Of a stretch of DNA of 39,587 nucleotides, positions 7,738 through 13,856 are shown piece after piece. Below the pieces are notes generated by a model. That model searched no databases. It worked only from the letters and a program-made list of their open reading frames with translations, and was not told the origin of the DNA. Each line of letters opens with the position of its first letter. The stretch's first letter is position 1. Source of the DNA: CAYMTT01 sp964393465. Lineage in GTDB: Bacteria > Patescibacteriota > Minisyncoccia > Minisyncoccales > MHMH01. A program made the position numbers and the translations under genes. The stretch covers positions 1 to 39,587 of the forward strand of contig CAYMTT010000005.1 in assembly GCA_964393465.1 (NCBI GenBank), read 5' to 3'.

Positions 7738-7765
7738 AAAGAGGACGCACAATGCGTCCTCTTTT
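7738..7765 (+). terminator. Rho-independent terminator
   Basis: GAGGACGCA (7741-7749) and TGCGTCCTC (7753-7761) form a perfect 9-bp stem around CAA, flanked by AAA and TTTT. Confidence 0.88.
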
Positions 7766-7780
7766 GCTGTTCCGGTTCCG

Positions 7781-7789
7781 TGATATAAT
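7781..7789 (+). promoter_or_regulatory. Extended -10 promoter for a leaderless transcript
   Basis: TGATATAAT is an extended -10 (TGN plus TATAAT at 7784-7789). The expected start, seven bases on, is base 7796, exactly the ATG of the next gene. No good -35 is seen. Confidence 0.65.
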
Positions 7790-7795
7790 AATGGA

Positions 7796-8242
7796 ATGGG
7801 ACTGGCAGAGTACAAAAAAAAGAGAAAGTTCAAAAAAACTTCAGAGCCTCGAGGCAGGCTTTCCAAAAAAGACAAGAATAGGTTCGTGGTCCACGACCAT
7901 TTCGCCCAAAAAGCCGGGCACCACCACGATCTGCGCTTGCAAGAAAAGGGAGTTTTAAAATCCTGGGCCGTTCCCAAAGGGGTTCCCCAAAAGAAAGGAT
8001 TGAAAAGGCTGGCCTTGCAGACGGAAGACCATCCGGTGGAATATTTCGATTTTCAGGGCAAAATACCAAAAGGGCAGTACGGAGCCGGAAAGGTGGAGAT
8101 TTTCGACAAGGGGAAATACGAGATGCTCCAAGAGAAAAAAGACAGGCTTTCTTTTTCTTTAAAAGGGAAAAAATTAAAAGGGGATTATCATTTAATAAAA
8201 ACCAAGAGAAAAAACCAATGGCTGATCTTCAAATCAAAATGA
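7796..8242 (+). CDS. Stand-alone LigD-type 3'-phosphoesterase
   Basis: 148 residues, a single 3'-phosphoesterase domain as found at the N terminus of DNA ligase D, which trims 3'-phosphate and 3'-ribonucleotide ends during end repair. Metal and catalytic residues are visible: His35 in FVVHDHFA, His43/Asp45/Arg47 in HHHDLRL, His79 in TEDHPVEYFDF and Tyr83. The N terminus is Lys-rich, fitting DNA binding. No polymerase or ligase domain is attached and no Ku gene is in the window. The gene appears leaderless from the promoter at 7781 and ends in an ATGA overlap with tspO. Confident domain call; the biological partner is unknown. Confidence 0.88.
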   Translation: MGLAEYKKKRKFKKTSEPRGRLSKKDKNRFVVHDHFAQKAGHHHDLRLQEKGVLKSWAVPKGVPQKKGLKRLALQTEDHPVEYFDFQGKIPKGQYGAGKVEIFDKGKYEMLQEKKDRLSFSLKGKKLKGDYHLIKTKRKNQWLIFKSK

Positions 8243-8694
8243 AAAGCGCTCTTCAGTTGGCAGCTTCCGTTGCCGTAGCCCAGGCGGCCGGAATAATAGG
8301 TTCAATTTTTACCGCCCCTTCAATTGAAAGCTGGTATGCTTTTTTGGAAAAGCCTTCTTTTGCCCCTCCCAACTGGCTTTTCGCTCCCGCCTGGGTAACC
8401 CTTTACGCTTTAATGGGAATTGCAGCCTTCATAGTTTGGAAAAAGGGAGAAAAAAGCTCTTTGTATTTTTACGGGGCCCAGCTGGTTTTGAACTCTTTCT
8501 GGTCGGTTATATTCTTCGGGCTTAAAAACCCGGGCCTGGCTTTTCTGGAGATAATCTTTCTCTTGGCCTTGATAACGGTCACGGGAATAAAGTTCTATAA
8601 GGTTGAAAAGGCGGCCGGCCTGCTCTTTCTGCCTTACATTCTGTGGGTGGGTTTTGCGGCCTTCTTGAACTTTTTCATTTGGCAGCTTAATTAA
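8239..8694 (+). CDS. tspO: TspO/MBR family protein
   Basis: 151 residues from the ATG at 8239, which overlaps the upstream TGA (ATGA); an in-frame ATG at 8218 is possible but would overlap more. Five hydrophobic segments are visible, with TspO family motifs: WYAFLEKPSFAPPNWLFAPAW (split across residues about 31-51), then LYALMGIAAF, LVLNSFWSVIFFG and YILWVGFAAFLN. TspO proteins bind tetrapyrroles and related ligands and are linked to stress signalling. Length is close to the usual about 155. The bacterial role here is unknown. Confidence 0.9.
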   Translation: MKSALQLAASVAVAQAAGIIGSIFTAPSIESWYAFLEKPSFAPPNWLFAPAWVTLYALMGIAAFIVWKKGEKSSLYFYGAQLVLNSFWSVIFFGLKNPGLAFLEIIFLLALITVTGIKFYKVEKAAGLLFLPYILWVGFAAFLNFFIWQLN

Positions 8695-8700
8695 AAACAC

Positions 8701-9261
8701 ATGAAAACATACATACTTTTTTTCGTCTTTTTAATGGGAGCCGGCCTAATCTACCATTTCTGGTTTTATGAAAAAGAACAGGGCCGGGAAACGGCGAATC
8801 CGGCCTCCGTCTTTTGCCGGGATCAGGGAGGGGAGTCGAGGCCCCTGGATTTTGAAAAAGGAACCAAGATTTTCTGCTCTTTCGATGACGGTTCGGAATG
8901 CGAAGAATGGGCTTTTTACAGGGGAGAGTGCCAAAAGGGCCAGCTGAAAAAGGAAGTACTTGAACGGGGCCAAGGAAAAATGGCAGACAAGGGAGACAGG
9001 GTTTCTGTCCACTATACCGGCTGGCTGGAGAGCGGGGAAAGGTTCGAATCCAGTTTGGATACAGGGGAACCTTTTTCTTTCGTTCTGGGAGAGGGGAATG
9101 TCATTCAGGGCTGGGAGCAGGGATTGGTGGGAATGAAAGTCGGGGAAAAAAGAAAATTAACCATAGCTCCCGAGCTCGGCTACGGACAATCCGGATTGGG
9201 CGATCTCATTCCGCCAGATTCGGTTCTGGTTTTCGAGGTGGAGCTTCTGGGAATAGAATAA
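8701..9261 (+). CDS. Membrane-anchored DUF333-FKBP peptidyl-prolyl isomerase
   Basis: 186 residues. An N-terminal membrane or signal-anchor helix (4-21) leads to a DUF333-like Cys motif at about 33-77 (NPASVFCRDQGGE ... DGSECEEWAFYRGEC), then an FKBP domain at about 95-186 (GDRVSVHYTGWLESGERFESS, GNVIQGWEQGLVGMKVGEKRKL, LGYGQSGLGDLIPPDSVLVFEVELL). The drug-site aromatic and Tyr residues of active FKBPs are present, so cis-trans prolyl isomerisation outside the membrane is likely. The four Cys of the DUF333 part suggest disulfides. The fusion of these two domains is noted as unusual. Confidence 0.88.
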   Translation: MKTYILFFVFLMGAGLIYHFWFYEKEQGRETANPASVFCRDQGGESRPLDFEKGTKIFCSFDDGSECEEWAFYRGECQKGQLKKEVLERGQGKMADKGDRVSVHYTGWLESGERFESSLDTGEPFSFVLGEGNVIQGWEQGLVGMKVGEKRKLTIAPELGYGQSGLGDLIPPDSVLVFEVELLGIE

Positions 9262-9262
9262 T

Positions 9263-9517
9263 ATGGCGGAAAAAATAACCAAGTGGCACAAGTGGGAAGT
9301 CATTTTCGAGCTTTTGGTCTTTGGAATAATCATTGGCATAATAGAGGATCTGCTGGCCATTAAGCTCACCACGGATGCTCAAATTACTTTGAGGACCGTG
9401 GGCATAGTCATTTTGATCGCCATACCGTTTGCCATTTTGGGAGAAGTAATTTTCGACAGGATAGACTTTGCCGAGATCTTCAGGAAGATGTTCGAGAAAA
9501 AAGAGAAAAGCTCTTGA
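9263..9517 (+). CDS. Small two-helix membrane protein
   Basis: 84 residues: a short amphipathic start (MAEKITKWHKWE), two hydrophobic segments at about 13-31 and 44-62, then a charged tail ending KKEKSS. It follows the FKBP gene by one base. The stop codon TGA lies inside the TTGACA of the next promoter. No family recognised. Confidence 0.7.
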   Translation: MAEKITKWHKWEVIFELLVFGIIIGIIEDLLAIKLTTDAQITLRTVGIVILIAIPFAILGEVIFDRIDFAEIFRKMFEKKEKSS

Positions 9518-9541
9518 CAATTATTGCAGGTGTGATATATT
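9514..9541 (+). promoter_or_regulatory. Promoter of the non-coding RNA
   Basis: TTGACA (9514-9519), a 16-base spacer and extended TGA-TATATT (9536-9541). The -35 box contains the stop codon of the preceding gene. Expected start is near 9548. Confidence 0.75.
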
Positions 9542-9547
9542 TATCTT

Positions 9548-9686
9548 TGCCAGCCGCGATGAGAGCCCCGAGGGTTTTGCCTGAAGTGATCGGCACTTTT
9601 AAACCGACCTTTTGCGAAGACCCAATAGGACTTCCTCATCCGGTTGGAGAAGCACATCACAAAACCTGCCTTGCGGCGGGTTTTTT
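9548..9686 (+). ncRNA. Structured non-coding RNA, 6S-like shape
   Basis: About 139 bases between a good promoter and a terminator with no convincing ORF. Bases 9550-9563 pair with 9635-9647 (13 bp, one bulged C at 9557). A large internal loop follows (9564-9571 against 9624-9634), then an inner stem (9572-9578 with 9617-9623) and an apical AAGTG/CACTT hairpin (9584-9598). A long rod with a big central bubble is the 6S RNA plan, and 6S inhibits the sigma70 RNA polymerase holoenzyme. There is no SRP-type or RNase P core. The RNA gene itself is well supported; the 6S identity is a hypothesis. Confidence 0.6.
9661..9686 (+). terminator. Terminator of the non-coding RNA
   Basis: AACCTGCC and GGCGGGTT form an 8-bp stem with a TTGC loop, followed by TTTT. 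Confidence 0.85.
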
Positions 9687-9701
9687 CTTTATTTAAAAAT
9701 G

Positions 9702-9730
9702 TTGCTTTCGGCTTGGTTCTTTCGTATAAT
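9702..9730 (+). promoter_or_regulatory. Sigma70-type promoter
   Basis: TTGCTT (9702-9707), 17 bases and TATAAT (9725-9730), ahead of the exported-protein genes starting at 9770. Leader about 33 bases without an SD. Confidence 0.75.
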
Positions 9731-9769
9731 ATAAAAGAGCGGGAATAATAAATATTAATCAAAGATATT

Positions 9770-10447
9770 ATGTTGAAAAAAGCGCTTCTTTTGTTCGTTT
9801 TTGCAGCTTTGGCCGGAACCGCCTATTACTTTTTGACGGCAAACGATTCTTCCGATCTTTCCCGGGAAGGGAATCTTTATCCTTCTCCGGCCGATAACTT
9901 TGAGGAAGCGGGGAACATTGTCATCAACAATCCGGGCATGCAAGAGAACGTCTGGTATTTGGTTTACGACAGCCCCGGAGCCCCGGGTTCGTCGGTAAAG
10001 CTCTCTTTCGGAGAAGAAAGCCTCTGCGGAGGAATGCCTTGTTCTGAAGTATTGGAAGAATATCTTGCGGGGGCCAGGGCGGAAGTTAAGGGCTACAAAG
10101 AAGGGGAAGCTGTAAAAGTCAGCGATTTGGAATTTACGGATTATGAAACCAAGGCCATATTGCTGGCCAAGTCTTGGGTGGAAACGAAATCCCCGACTTT
10201 TCTTTACGACGGAATGGACTTGAAGTTTGTCGAATCCAGAGGCTTGGACTTGGTGGGCTGCGAGAATTGCTACGAGGTGGATTTCACGTTTGATTCCCGG
10301 CATGCGGGCTACGGAGACAGGGAAGGCGAAATGCTGGCCCAGGTGATAACCCCTCACGAGATTACCCTGGTGGTTAACGGAGATTCCGTGGAGAGCGCTG
10401 TTACCGACCAGGTTTTTGACGAAATGGAAGGAGAATTCATAGAATAA
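9770..10447 (+). CDS. Exported hypothetical protein
   Basis: 225 residues with an N-terminal signal or anchor helix (MLKKALLLFVFAALAGTAYYFL) and an acidic mature part. Paired Cys residues occur in ESLCGGMPCSE and VGCENCYEV. No lipobox Cys follows the helix, so it is probably a signal-anchored periplasm-side or surface protein. It is first in a run of small genes (9770-11523) ending at a terminator. No family recognised. Confidence 0.7.
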   Translation: MLKKALLLFVFAALAGTAYYFLTANDSSDLSREGNLYPSPADNFEEAGNIVINNPGMQENVWYLVYDSPGAPGSSVKLSFGEESLCGGMPCSEVLEEYLAGARAEVKGYKEGEAVKVSDLEFTDYETKAILLAKSWVETKSPTFLYDGMDLKFVESRGLDLVGCENCYEVDFTFDSRHAGYGDREGEMLAQVITPHEITLVVNGDSVESAVTDQVFDEMEGEFIE

Positions 10448-10464
10448 TATTAATTTAAAAAACC

Positions 10465-11025
10465 ATGCATTTTAAAGCAATCATTGCAGTATTGATTTTC
10501 TTCGTTCTGGGAATCGGCGGATATTACTTTTACCAAAATCTTGCCGATGAACAGATCCAAGAGATAACCAGTTTCGAGGAATGCGTAGAAGCCGGCTACC
10601 CCGTAACTGAAAGCCATCCCCGCCAGTGCAAGGTTCCGGGAGGGGAGAAATTCACAGAAGATATCGGCCAGATAGCAGAAAAAGAAGGGCTTATCCGGGT
10701 TTACAGCCCGAAAATCGACCAGGTAGTAGAAAGCCCTCTTCAAATAAGCGGGGAAGCTGTCGGGAGCTGGTATTTTGAAGCCACCTTTCCGGTGATTCTG
10801 ACAGACTGGGACGGCAGGATAATAGCGGAAGGTTATGCCACTTCCCAGGGAGACTGGATGACAGAGGACTTCGTTCCCTTTACGGGAGAGTTGAATTTCG
10901 AGAAACCTTATGAGGAAGGGGCCCAGGAATTCATGAAGAAAGGATTCATAATTTTCCAAAAAGCCAATCCTTCAGGGCTTTCCGAAAACGACGACGCTTT
11001 GGAATTCATGGTGTATTTCGAATAA
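10465..11025 (+). CDS. Exported Gmad2-type immunoglobulin-like protein
   Basis: 186 residues. A signal-anchor helix (1-23) is followed by a short Cys motif, SFEECVEAGYPVTESHPRQC, seen in many small CPR exported proteins. A Gmad2-like domain (PF10648 type) spans about 75-186: IRVYSPKIDQVVESPLQISGEA, GSWYFEATFPVILTDWDG, EGYATSQGDWMTEDFVPF. Gmad2 domains were named from spore-germination proteins, but here they are probably surface or cell-envelope modules. The start ATG has no SD. Confidence 0.8.
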   Translation: MHFKAIIAVLIFFVLGIGGYYFYQNLADEQIQEITSFEECVEAGYPVTESHPRQCKVPGGEKFTEDIGQIAEKEGLIRVYSPKIDQVVESPLQISGEAVGSWYFEATFPVILTDWDGRIIAEGYATSQGDWMTEDFVPFTGELNFEKPYEEGAQEFMKKGFIIFQKANPSGLSENDDALEFMVYFE

Positions 11026-11028
11026 AAT

Positions 11029-11247
11029 ATGGAACAGGAAATATTCCACAGAGGTTACAAAATAATAGCTGAGAGCTACCAGAACGATAGGGGCAAGTGG
11101 ATTGCCAGGGCCAGAATCGTTCCGGTTGACGAAGCCATGGTCACGGAGGAAAGGCCTTTGAACTGGCCTCAGGAATTCGAAAACCAGCAGAAAGCCGATG
11201 ACTTCGCCCTCCAGGGAGCCCAGCTTTACATAGACGAGAATTACTAA
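11029..11247 (+). CDS. Small conserved-looking hypothetical protein
   Basis: 72 residues, soluble: FHRGYKIIAESYQNDRGKWIARARIVP then an E-rich stretch and a helical end (QKADDFALQGAQLYIDENY). It starts three bases after the previous stop and ends directly against the acylphosphatase start, so it is co-transcribed and probably coupled. No confident family. Confidence 0.7.
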   Translation: MEQEIFHRGYKIIAESYQNDRGKWIARARIVPVDEAMVTEERPLNWPQEFENQQKADDFALQGAQLYIDENY

Positions 11248-11523
11248 ATGCCCCAGAGAGCCCACATTTTCGTTTCGGGAAAAGTCCAGGGAGTTTTTTT
11301 CAGGGATAATACCAAAAAGAAAGCAGAATCCCTGGGGGTTTCGGGCTGGGTGCGCAATCTTCCCGACGGCCGGGTGGAAGCGGTTTTCGAAGGGGAAAAA
11401 GAGGGCGTCGAAAAAATGACAGACTGGGTAAGGCAGGGTCCGGCTTTTGCCAAAGTGGAAAACTTGCGCGTGGAAAAGGAAGATTATAAGGGAGAATTCC
11501 AGGAATTTCGGATAAGAGATTAA
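11248..11523 (+). CDS. acyP: Acylphosphatase
   Basis: 91 residues, the normal size. Catalyses hydrolysis of acyl phosphates such as carbamoyl phosphate or 1,3-bisphosphoglycerate. The phosphate-binding loop GKVQGVFFR carries Arg19 and the catalytic Asn is Asn38 in GWVRNLPDGRVEAVFEG. It abuts the upstream gene with no gap and is closed by a terminator immediately after its stop. Confidence 0.95.
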   Translation: MPQRAHIFVSGKVQGVFFRDNTKKKAESLGVSGWVRNLPDGRVEAVFEGEKEGVEKMTDWVRQGPAFAKVENLRVEKEDYKGEFQEFRIRD

Positions 11524-11525
11524 AA

Positions 11526-11549
11526 AATCGCCATCAGGGCGGTTTTTTT
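11526..11549 (+). terminator. Rho-independent terminator
   Basis: AATCGCC and GGCGGTT form a 7-bp stem around ATCAG, followed by a run of T. Confidence 0.85.
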
Positions 11550-11556
11550 GTAGAAT
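11528..11556 (+). promoter_or_regulatory. Promoter for a leaderless AEC transporter gene
   Basis: TCGCCA (4/6 to a -35), 17 bases, TAGAAT (11551-11556). The predicted start, seven bases on, is base 11563, the ATG itself. The -35 overlaps the terminator hairpin. Confidence 0.5.
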
Positions 11557-11562
11557 GTAGTA

Positions 11563-12435
11563 ATGGCTGAAATTTTCTTTTTTCTGGTTTTACTTCTTGC
11601 CGGTTTTCTGGCCGGAAAAAACGGAAGACTTTTAAAAACCAGAGATCCTCTCAAGTATTTTGCCGTATTTTTCGGGCTTCCGATTTTAATACTCCATTCT
11701 TTTCTTTCGGGTCCGGTTTTGGCTCCGGCGGTTTTGGTAATAGTTTTTTCTTTGATTGCCAATATTCTGATAGCCAAGGCCGGCAATAGAATTTTAAAAA
11801 ATGAAAACAGAGGGACGCTTTTGCTTTTATGTTCTTTTCCCAACTCCGGATTTTTAGGCCTGCCTTTGTGCTGGGCGCTTTTCGGCCAATCCGGTCTCTA
11901 TTACGGCTCCTTGTACGTGGTGGCCGCCGGCCTGGTCCATTATACTTTTGGAATAGCCTCCGCTTTGAAAGAGGAGAAAAGAAAATGGATTTCCGTTTTC
12001 AGGGACAGTCTGAAATTTCCGGTAGTCTGGGTTTATCTGGCCGTTTTGGCAGTTTCGTTTTCAGGCTTTCTTCCTTATTCCGGCGCTTTGGCGGACTTTT
12101 TGGAGCTGGCCGGCAAATTATCTCTTTACCTGATAATGTTTTACGTCGGCCTCAATCTCTCTTTCCCCGCCGGCTTGAATGCCTTCAGAAAAGAGATTCT
12201 TTACGTCGCTGTCTTTAGATTTTTGATTTCTCCAGCCGTCGTTTTTATTCCTTTGTATTTCTTGGATTTTGAAGGATATCGGGTTTTGGCTTTTCAGGCC
12301 ATGATGCCGCCGGCTCTTCTTAATACCGTTATTGCCGGATACTACGGATTGAACGAAAAAATTTCCGCTAATTTGACCGCTCTTTTGACCGCTTTTTTTC
12401 TGGCGGTTTTCTTTTTAGTCTTTTTGTTCGCCTGA
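11563..12435 (+). CDS. AEC (auxin efflux carrier) family permease
   Basis: 290 residues, almost entirely hydrophobic, about ten membrane segments in two five-helix halves split by a charged loop near residue 135 (ALKEEKRKW). Family-like signatures: SFPNSGFLGLPLCWALFG in the first half and MMPPALLNTVIAGYYGLN in the second. AEC members export or exchange small organic anions such as malate; the substrate here is unknown. It appears leaderless and stands as a single-gene unit. Confidence 0.88.
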   Translation: MAEIFFFLVLLLAGFLAGKNGRLLKTRDPLKYFAVFFGLPILILHSFLSGPVLAPAVLVIVFSLIANILIAKAGNRILKNENRGTLLLLCSFPNSGFLGLPLCWALFGQSGLYYGSLYVVAAGLVHYTFGIASALKEEKRKWISVFRDSLKFPVVWVYLAVLAVSFSGFLPYSGALADFLELAGKLSLYLIMFYVGLNLSFPAGLNAFRKEILYVAVFRFLISPAVVFIPLYFLDFEGYRVLAFQAMMPPALLNTVIAGYYGLNEKISANLTALLTAFFLAVFFLVFLFA

Positions 12436-12463
12436 TTGACTTTAACCGCAAGTGGTATATAAT
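12436..12463 (+). promoter_or_regulatory. Sigma70-type promoter
   Basis: TTGACT (12436-12441), 16 bases and TATAAT (12458-12463), starting right after the upstream stop codon. Confidence 0.82.
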
Positions 12464-12495
12464 AGAACATTAGCTCATTGAAAGGAGGAGTCGGA

Positions 12496-12744
12496 ATGGT
12501 TGAGAAAAGAACGGAGATAAAGGGAGAAGGCAAGGGCGTCAAAGGTTTTCACGTTTTGGAAGGAGAACTGACCCCTTTTTACAAGGGAGAGAAAATCGTT
12601 ATCTCCTATAATCATGATGACGGAAGGGGATACAGAGAAAGGGAGTACGAAGTGCTTTCCGTTTCTGATACGATCAAAACCCAAGGCCAGAGCACTCAGA
12701 TCATCCGCTCGGTAGTGGTTTCCTTGATCAATCTTAATCCTTGA
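12496..12744 (+). CDS. Small hypothetical protein with strong SD
   Basis: 82 residues from the ATG at 12496, chosen because AGGAGG lies at 12483-12488; an in-frame TTG at 12478 would lie upstream of the SD. Basic start (MVEKRTEIKGEGKG), then beta-rich FYKGEKIVISYNHDDGRGYREREYEVLSV. No signal peptide or membrane segment. Single-gene unit with its own consensus promoter. The stop TGA is inside the next TTGACA. No family recognised. Confidence 0.7.
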   Translation: MVEKRTEIKGEGKGVKGFHVLEGELTPFYKGEKIVISYNHDDGRGYREREYEVLSVSDTIKTQGQSTQIIRSVVVSLINLNP

Positions 12745-12768
12745 CAAAAACAGAAAAAGGCGTATAAT
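12741..12768 (+). promoter_or_regulatory. Consensus sigma70-type promoter
   Basis: TTGACA (12741-12746), 16 bases and TATAAT (12763-12768). The -35 contains the stop codon of the preceding gene. Confidence 0.88.
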
Positions 12769-12799
12769 ATATCCAGTACGCCAAAAACAGGAGGTTTGA

Positions 12800-13108
12800 A
12801 TGAAAGCAACAATTGCCCAGACCAGGATTAAGGGTTTGGTCGACGGCGACAGGGTCGCCATCGAACTGACTCCCATCAGCCTCGAGCGCGGAACCGGCAA
12901 AATCTACCCCCACGGCTTTGAGGGAACGGTAATGTCCCTCGGCCAGCCTCTGAAAGTGGCGGATCAGGAAACCCGGATGGTGCCGGTCAGCCACGGCCTT
13001 TTCCTCAGGAAAGGCCCCGGCGACCCGGAGATGGGAAAACCCGTCTTCCATTCCATGATACCTGCCTGGTTCTTGCGGAAGCTCCCTCCGATCAAAGAGG
13101 AGAGCTGA
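12800..13108 (+). CDS. Small hypothetical protein with strong SD
   Basis: 102 residues. The start follows an AGGAGG seven bases upstream, within a leader of about 25 bases. Soluble, beta-rich and slightly basic: GLVDGDRVAIELTPISLERG, then HGFEGTVMSLGQPLKVADQETRM in two segments, ending MIPAWFLRKLPPIKEES. It uses more CGC/CGG and ATC codons than the operon genes around it, as does the GNAT gene at 37908. Own promoter and strong terminator. No family recognised. Confidence 0.72.
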   Translation: MKATIAQTRIKGLVDGDRVAIELTPISLERGTGKIYPHGFEGTVMSLGQPLKVADQETRMVPVSHGLFLRKGPGDPEMGKPVFHSMIPAWFLRKLPPIKEES

Positions 13109-13113
13109 GACCC

Positions 13114-13147
13114 AAGGGCTCTGAGATTAAATCTCGGAGCCCTTTTT
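13114..13147 (+). terminator. Strong rho-independent terminator
   Basis: GGGCTCTGAGAT and ATCTCGGAGCCC form a 12-bp stem (one T-G pair) followed by TTTTT. Very similar in sequence to the terminator at 38610. Confidence 0.93.
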
Positions 13148-13150
13148 CAT

Positions 13151-13179
13151 TTGACCGTTTCTGCTATTATGGATATAAT
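13151..13179 (+). promoter_or_regulatory. Sigma70-type promoter
   Basis: TTGACC (13151-13156), 17 bases and TATAAT (13174-13179), 29 bases before the next ATG. Confidence 0.82.
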
Positions 13180-13208
13180 CAAAAAAGCGCTAAAATCTTA
13201 AAATCAAT

Positions 13209-13814
13209 ATGCAAAAAAAACCCTTAGCTTTAATAATAGTTTCTTTGATAATAGCCCTGGCGGGAGCCGTGGGTTTTTATATCTACGAAAACAGCAGAAT
13301 AGAAGAGCCGCCTTTCTCTGAGGATATTTCTTTCGAGGATCTGCAAAAAGATCCGCGCCTGATAGAAAAGGAAAGCTTTTCTCTCTATTTGCCCGAGGGC
13401 TGGCAAGAGTCGGAAGCGGGCCCCCAGTTCGTGCTCAAGGCCAGGAAAGATTCAGAAGAGTTCGCCAGCCAGGCGGCAGAATCTCTGGGTTTTAAGAGCT
13501 ATCTCGCCGTGACCCTGGATGATCTGGGAACCAAGGATCTGTCTTCTTATATCGAAGCCTTGAAAGAATTCATGTTCCAGACCATGGAAGAGGTGAGCTT
13601 TGAGGAAAAGGAACAAGAAACCGTGGACGGGCTCAGCGTCCGTTTCGTGGAGGCCGGAGGCACGGACGAGAACCTGGAGCTGAAAATACTCATGGCTTTC
13701 GTTCAGGATCAAGAATCCAAGGCCTGGACGTTAGTCTTTAACACAACCGATTCTTACTGGGAAGAATACAAAGAAGATTTTTACGAAAGCGTCCGGAGCT
13801 TCGATTTGAAATAG
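13209..13814 (+). CDS. Exported PsbP/DUF1795-like protein
   Basis: 201 residues. An N-terminal membrane anchor (5-26) is followed by an acidic linker and a domain at about 55-201 with the PsbP-like pattern FSLYLPEGWQE ... LAVTLDDLG ... VDGLSVRFVEAGG ... AWTLVFNTTDSYWEEYKEDFYESVRSF. Such domains occur in exported proteins of unclear function. Single gene after its own promoter; ATG without SD. Fold assignment is by pattern only. Confidence 0.68.
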   Translation: MQKKPLALIIVSLIIALAGAVGFYIYENSRIEEPPFSEDISFEDLQKDPRLIEKESFSLYLPEGWQESEAGPQFVLKARKDSEEFASQAAESLGFKSYLAVTLDDLGTKDLSSYIEALKEFMFQTMEEVSFEEKEQETVDGLSVRFVEAGGTDENLELKILMAFVQDQESKAWTLVFNTTDSYWEEYKEDFYESVRSFDLK

Positions 13815-13835
13815 CGATTGATCGCGCCGGCTTCC

Positions 13836-13841
13836 TATAAT
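13836..13841 (+). promoter_or_regulatory. -10 box ahead of ftsZ
   Basis: TATAAT 15 bases before the ftsZ ATG, implying a leader of about nine bases; no good -35 is visible. Confidence 0.45.
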
Positions 13842-13856
13842 TAAAGAATAAAACCT

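Noticed and set aside
9548..9686. SRP RNA or RNase P RNA
   Set aside because: No SRP GGAA-loop core, and the GAGGAAGTCC-like string occurs only on the opposite strand in too short a context for RNase P.
9514..9696. 60-residue ORF over the non-coding RNA
   Set aside because: Its start lies in the promoter -35 and its end in the terminator; the sequence shows no domain.
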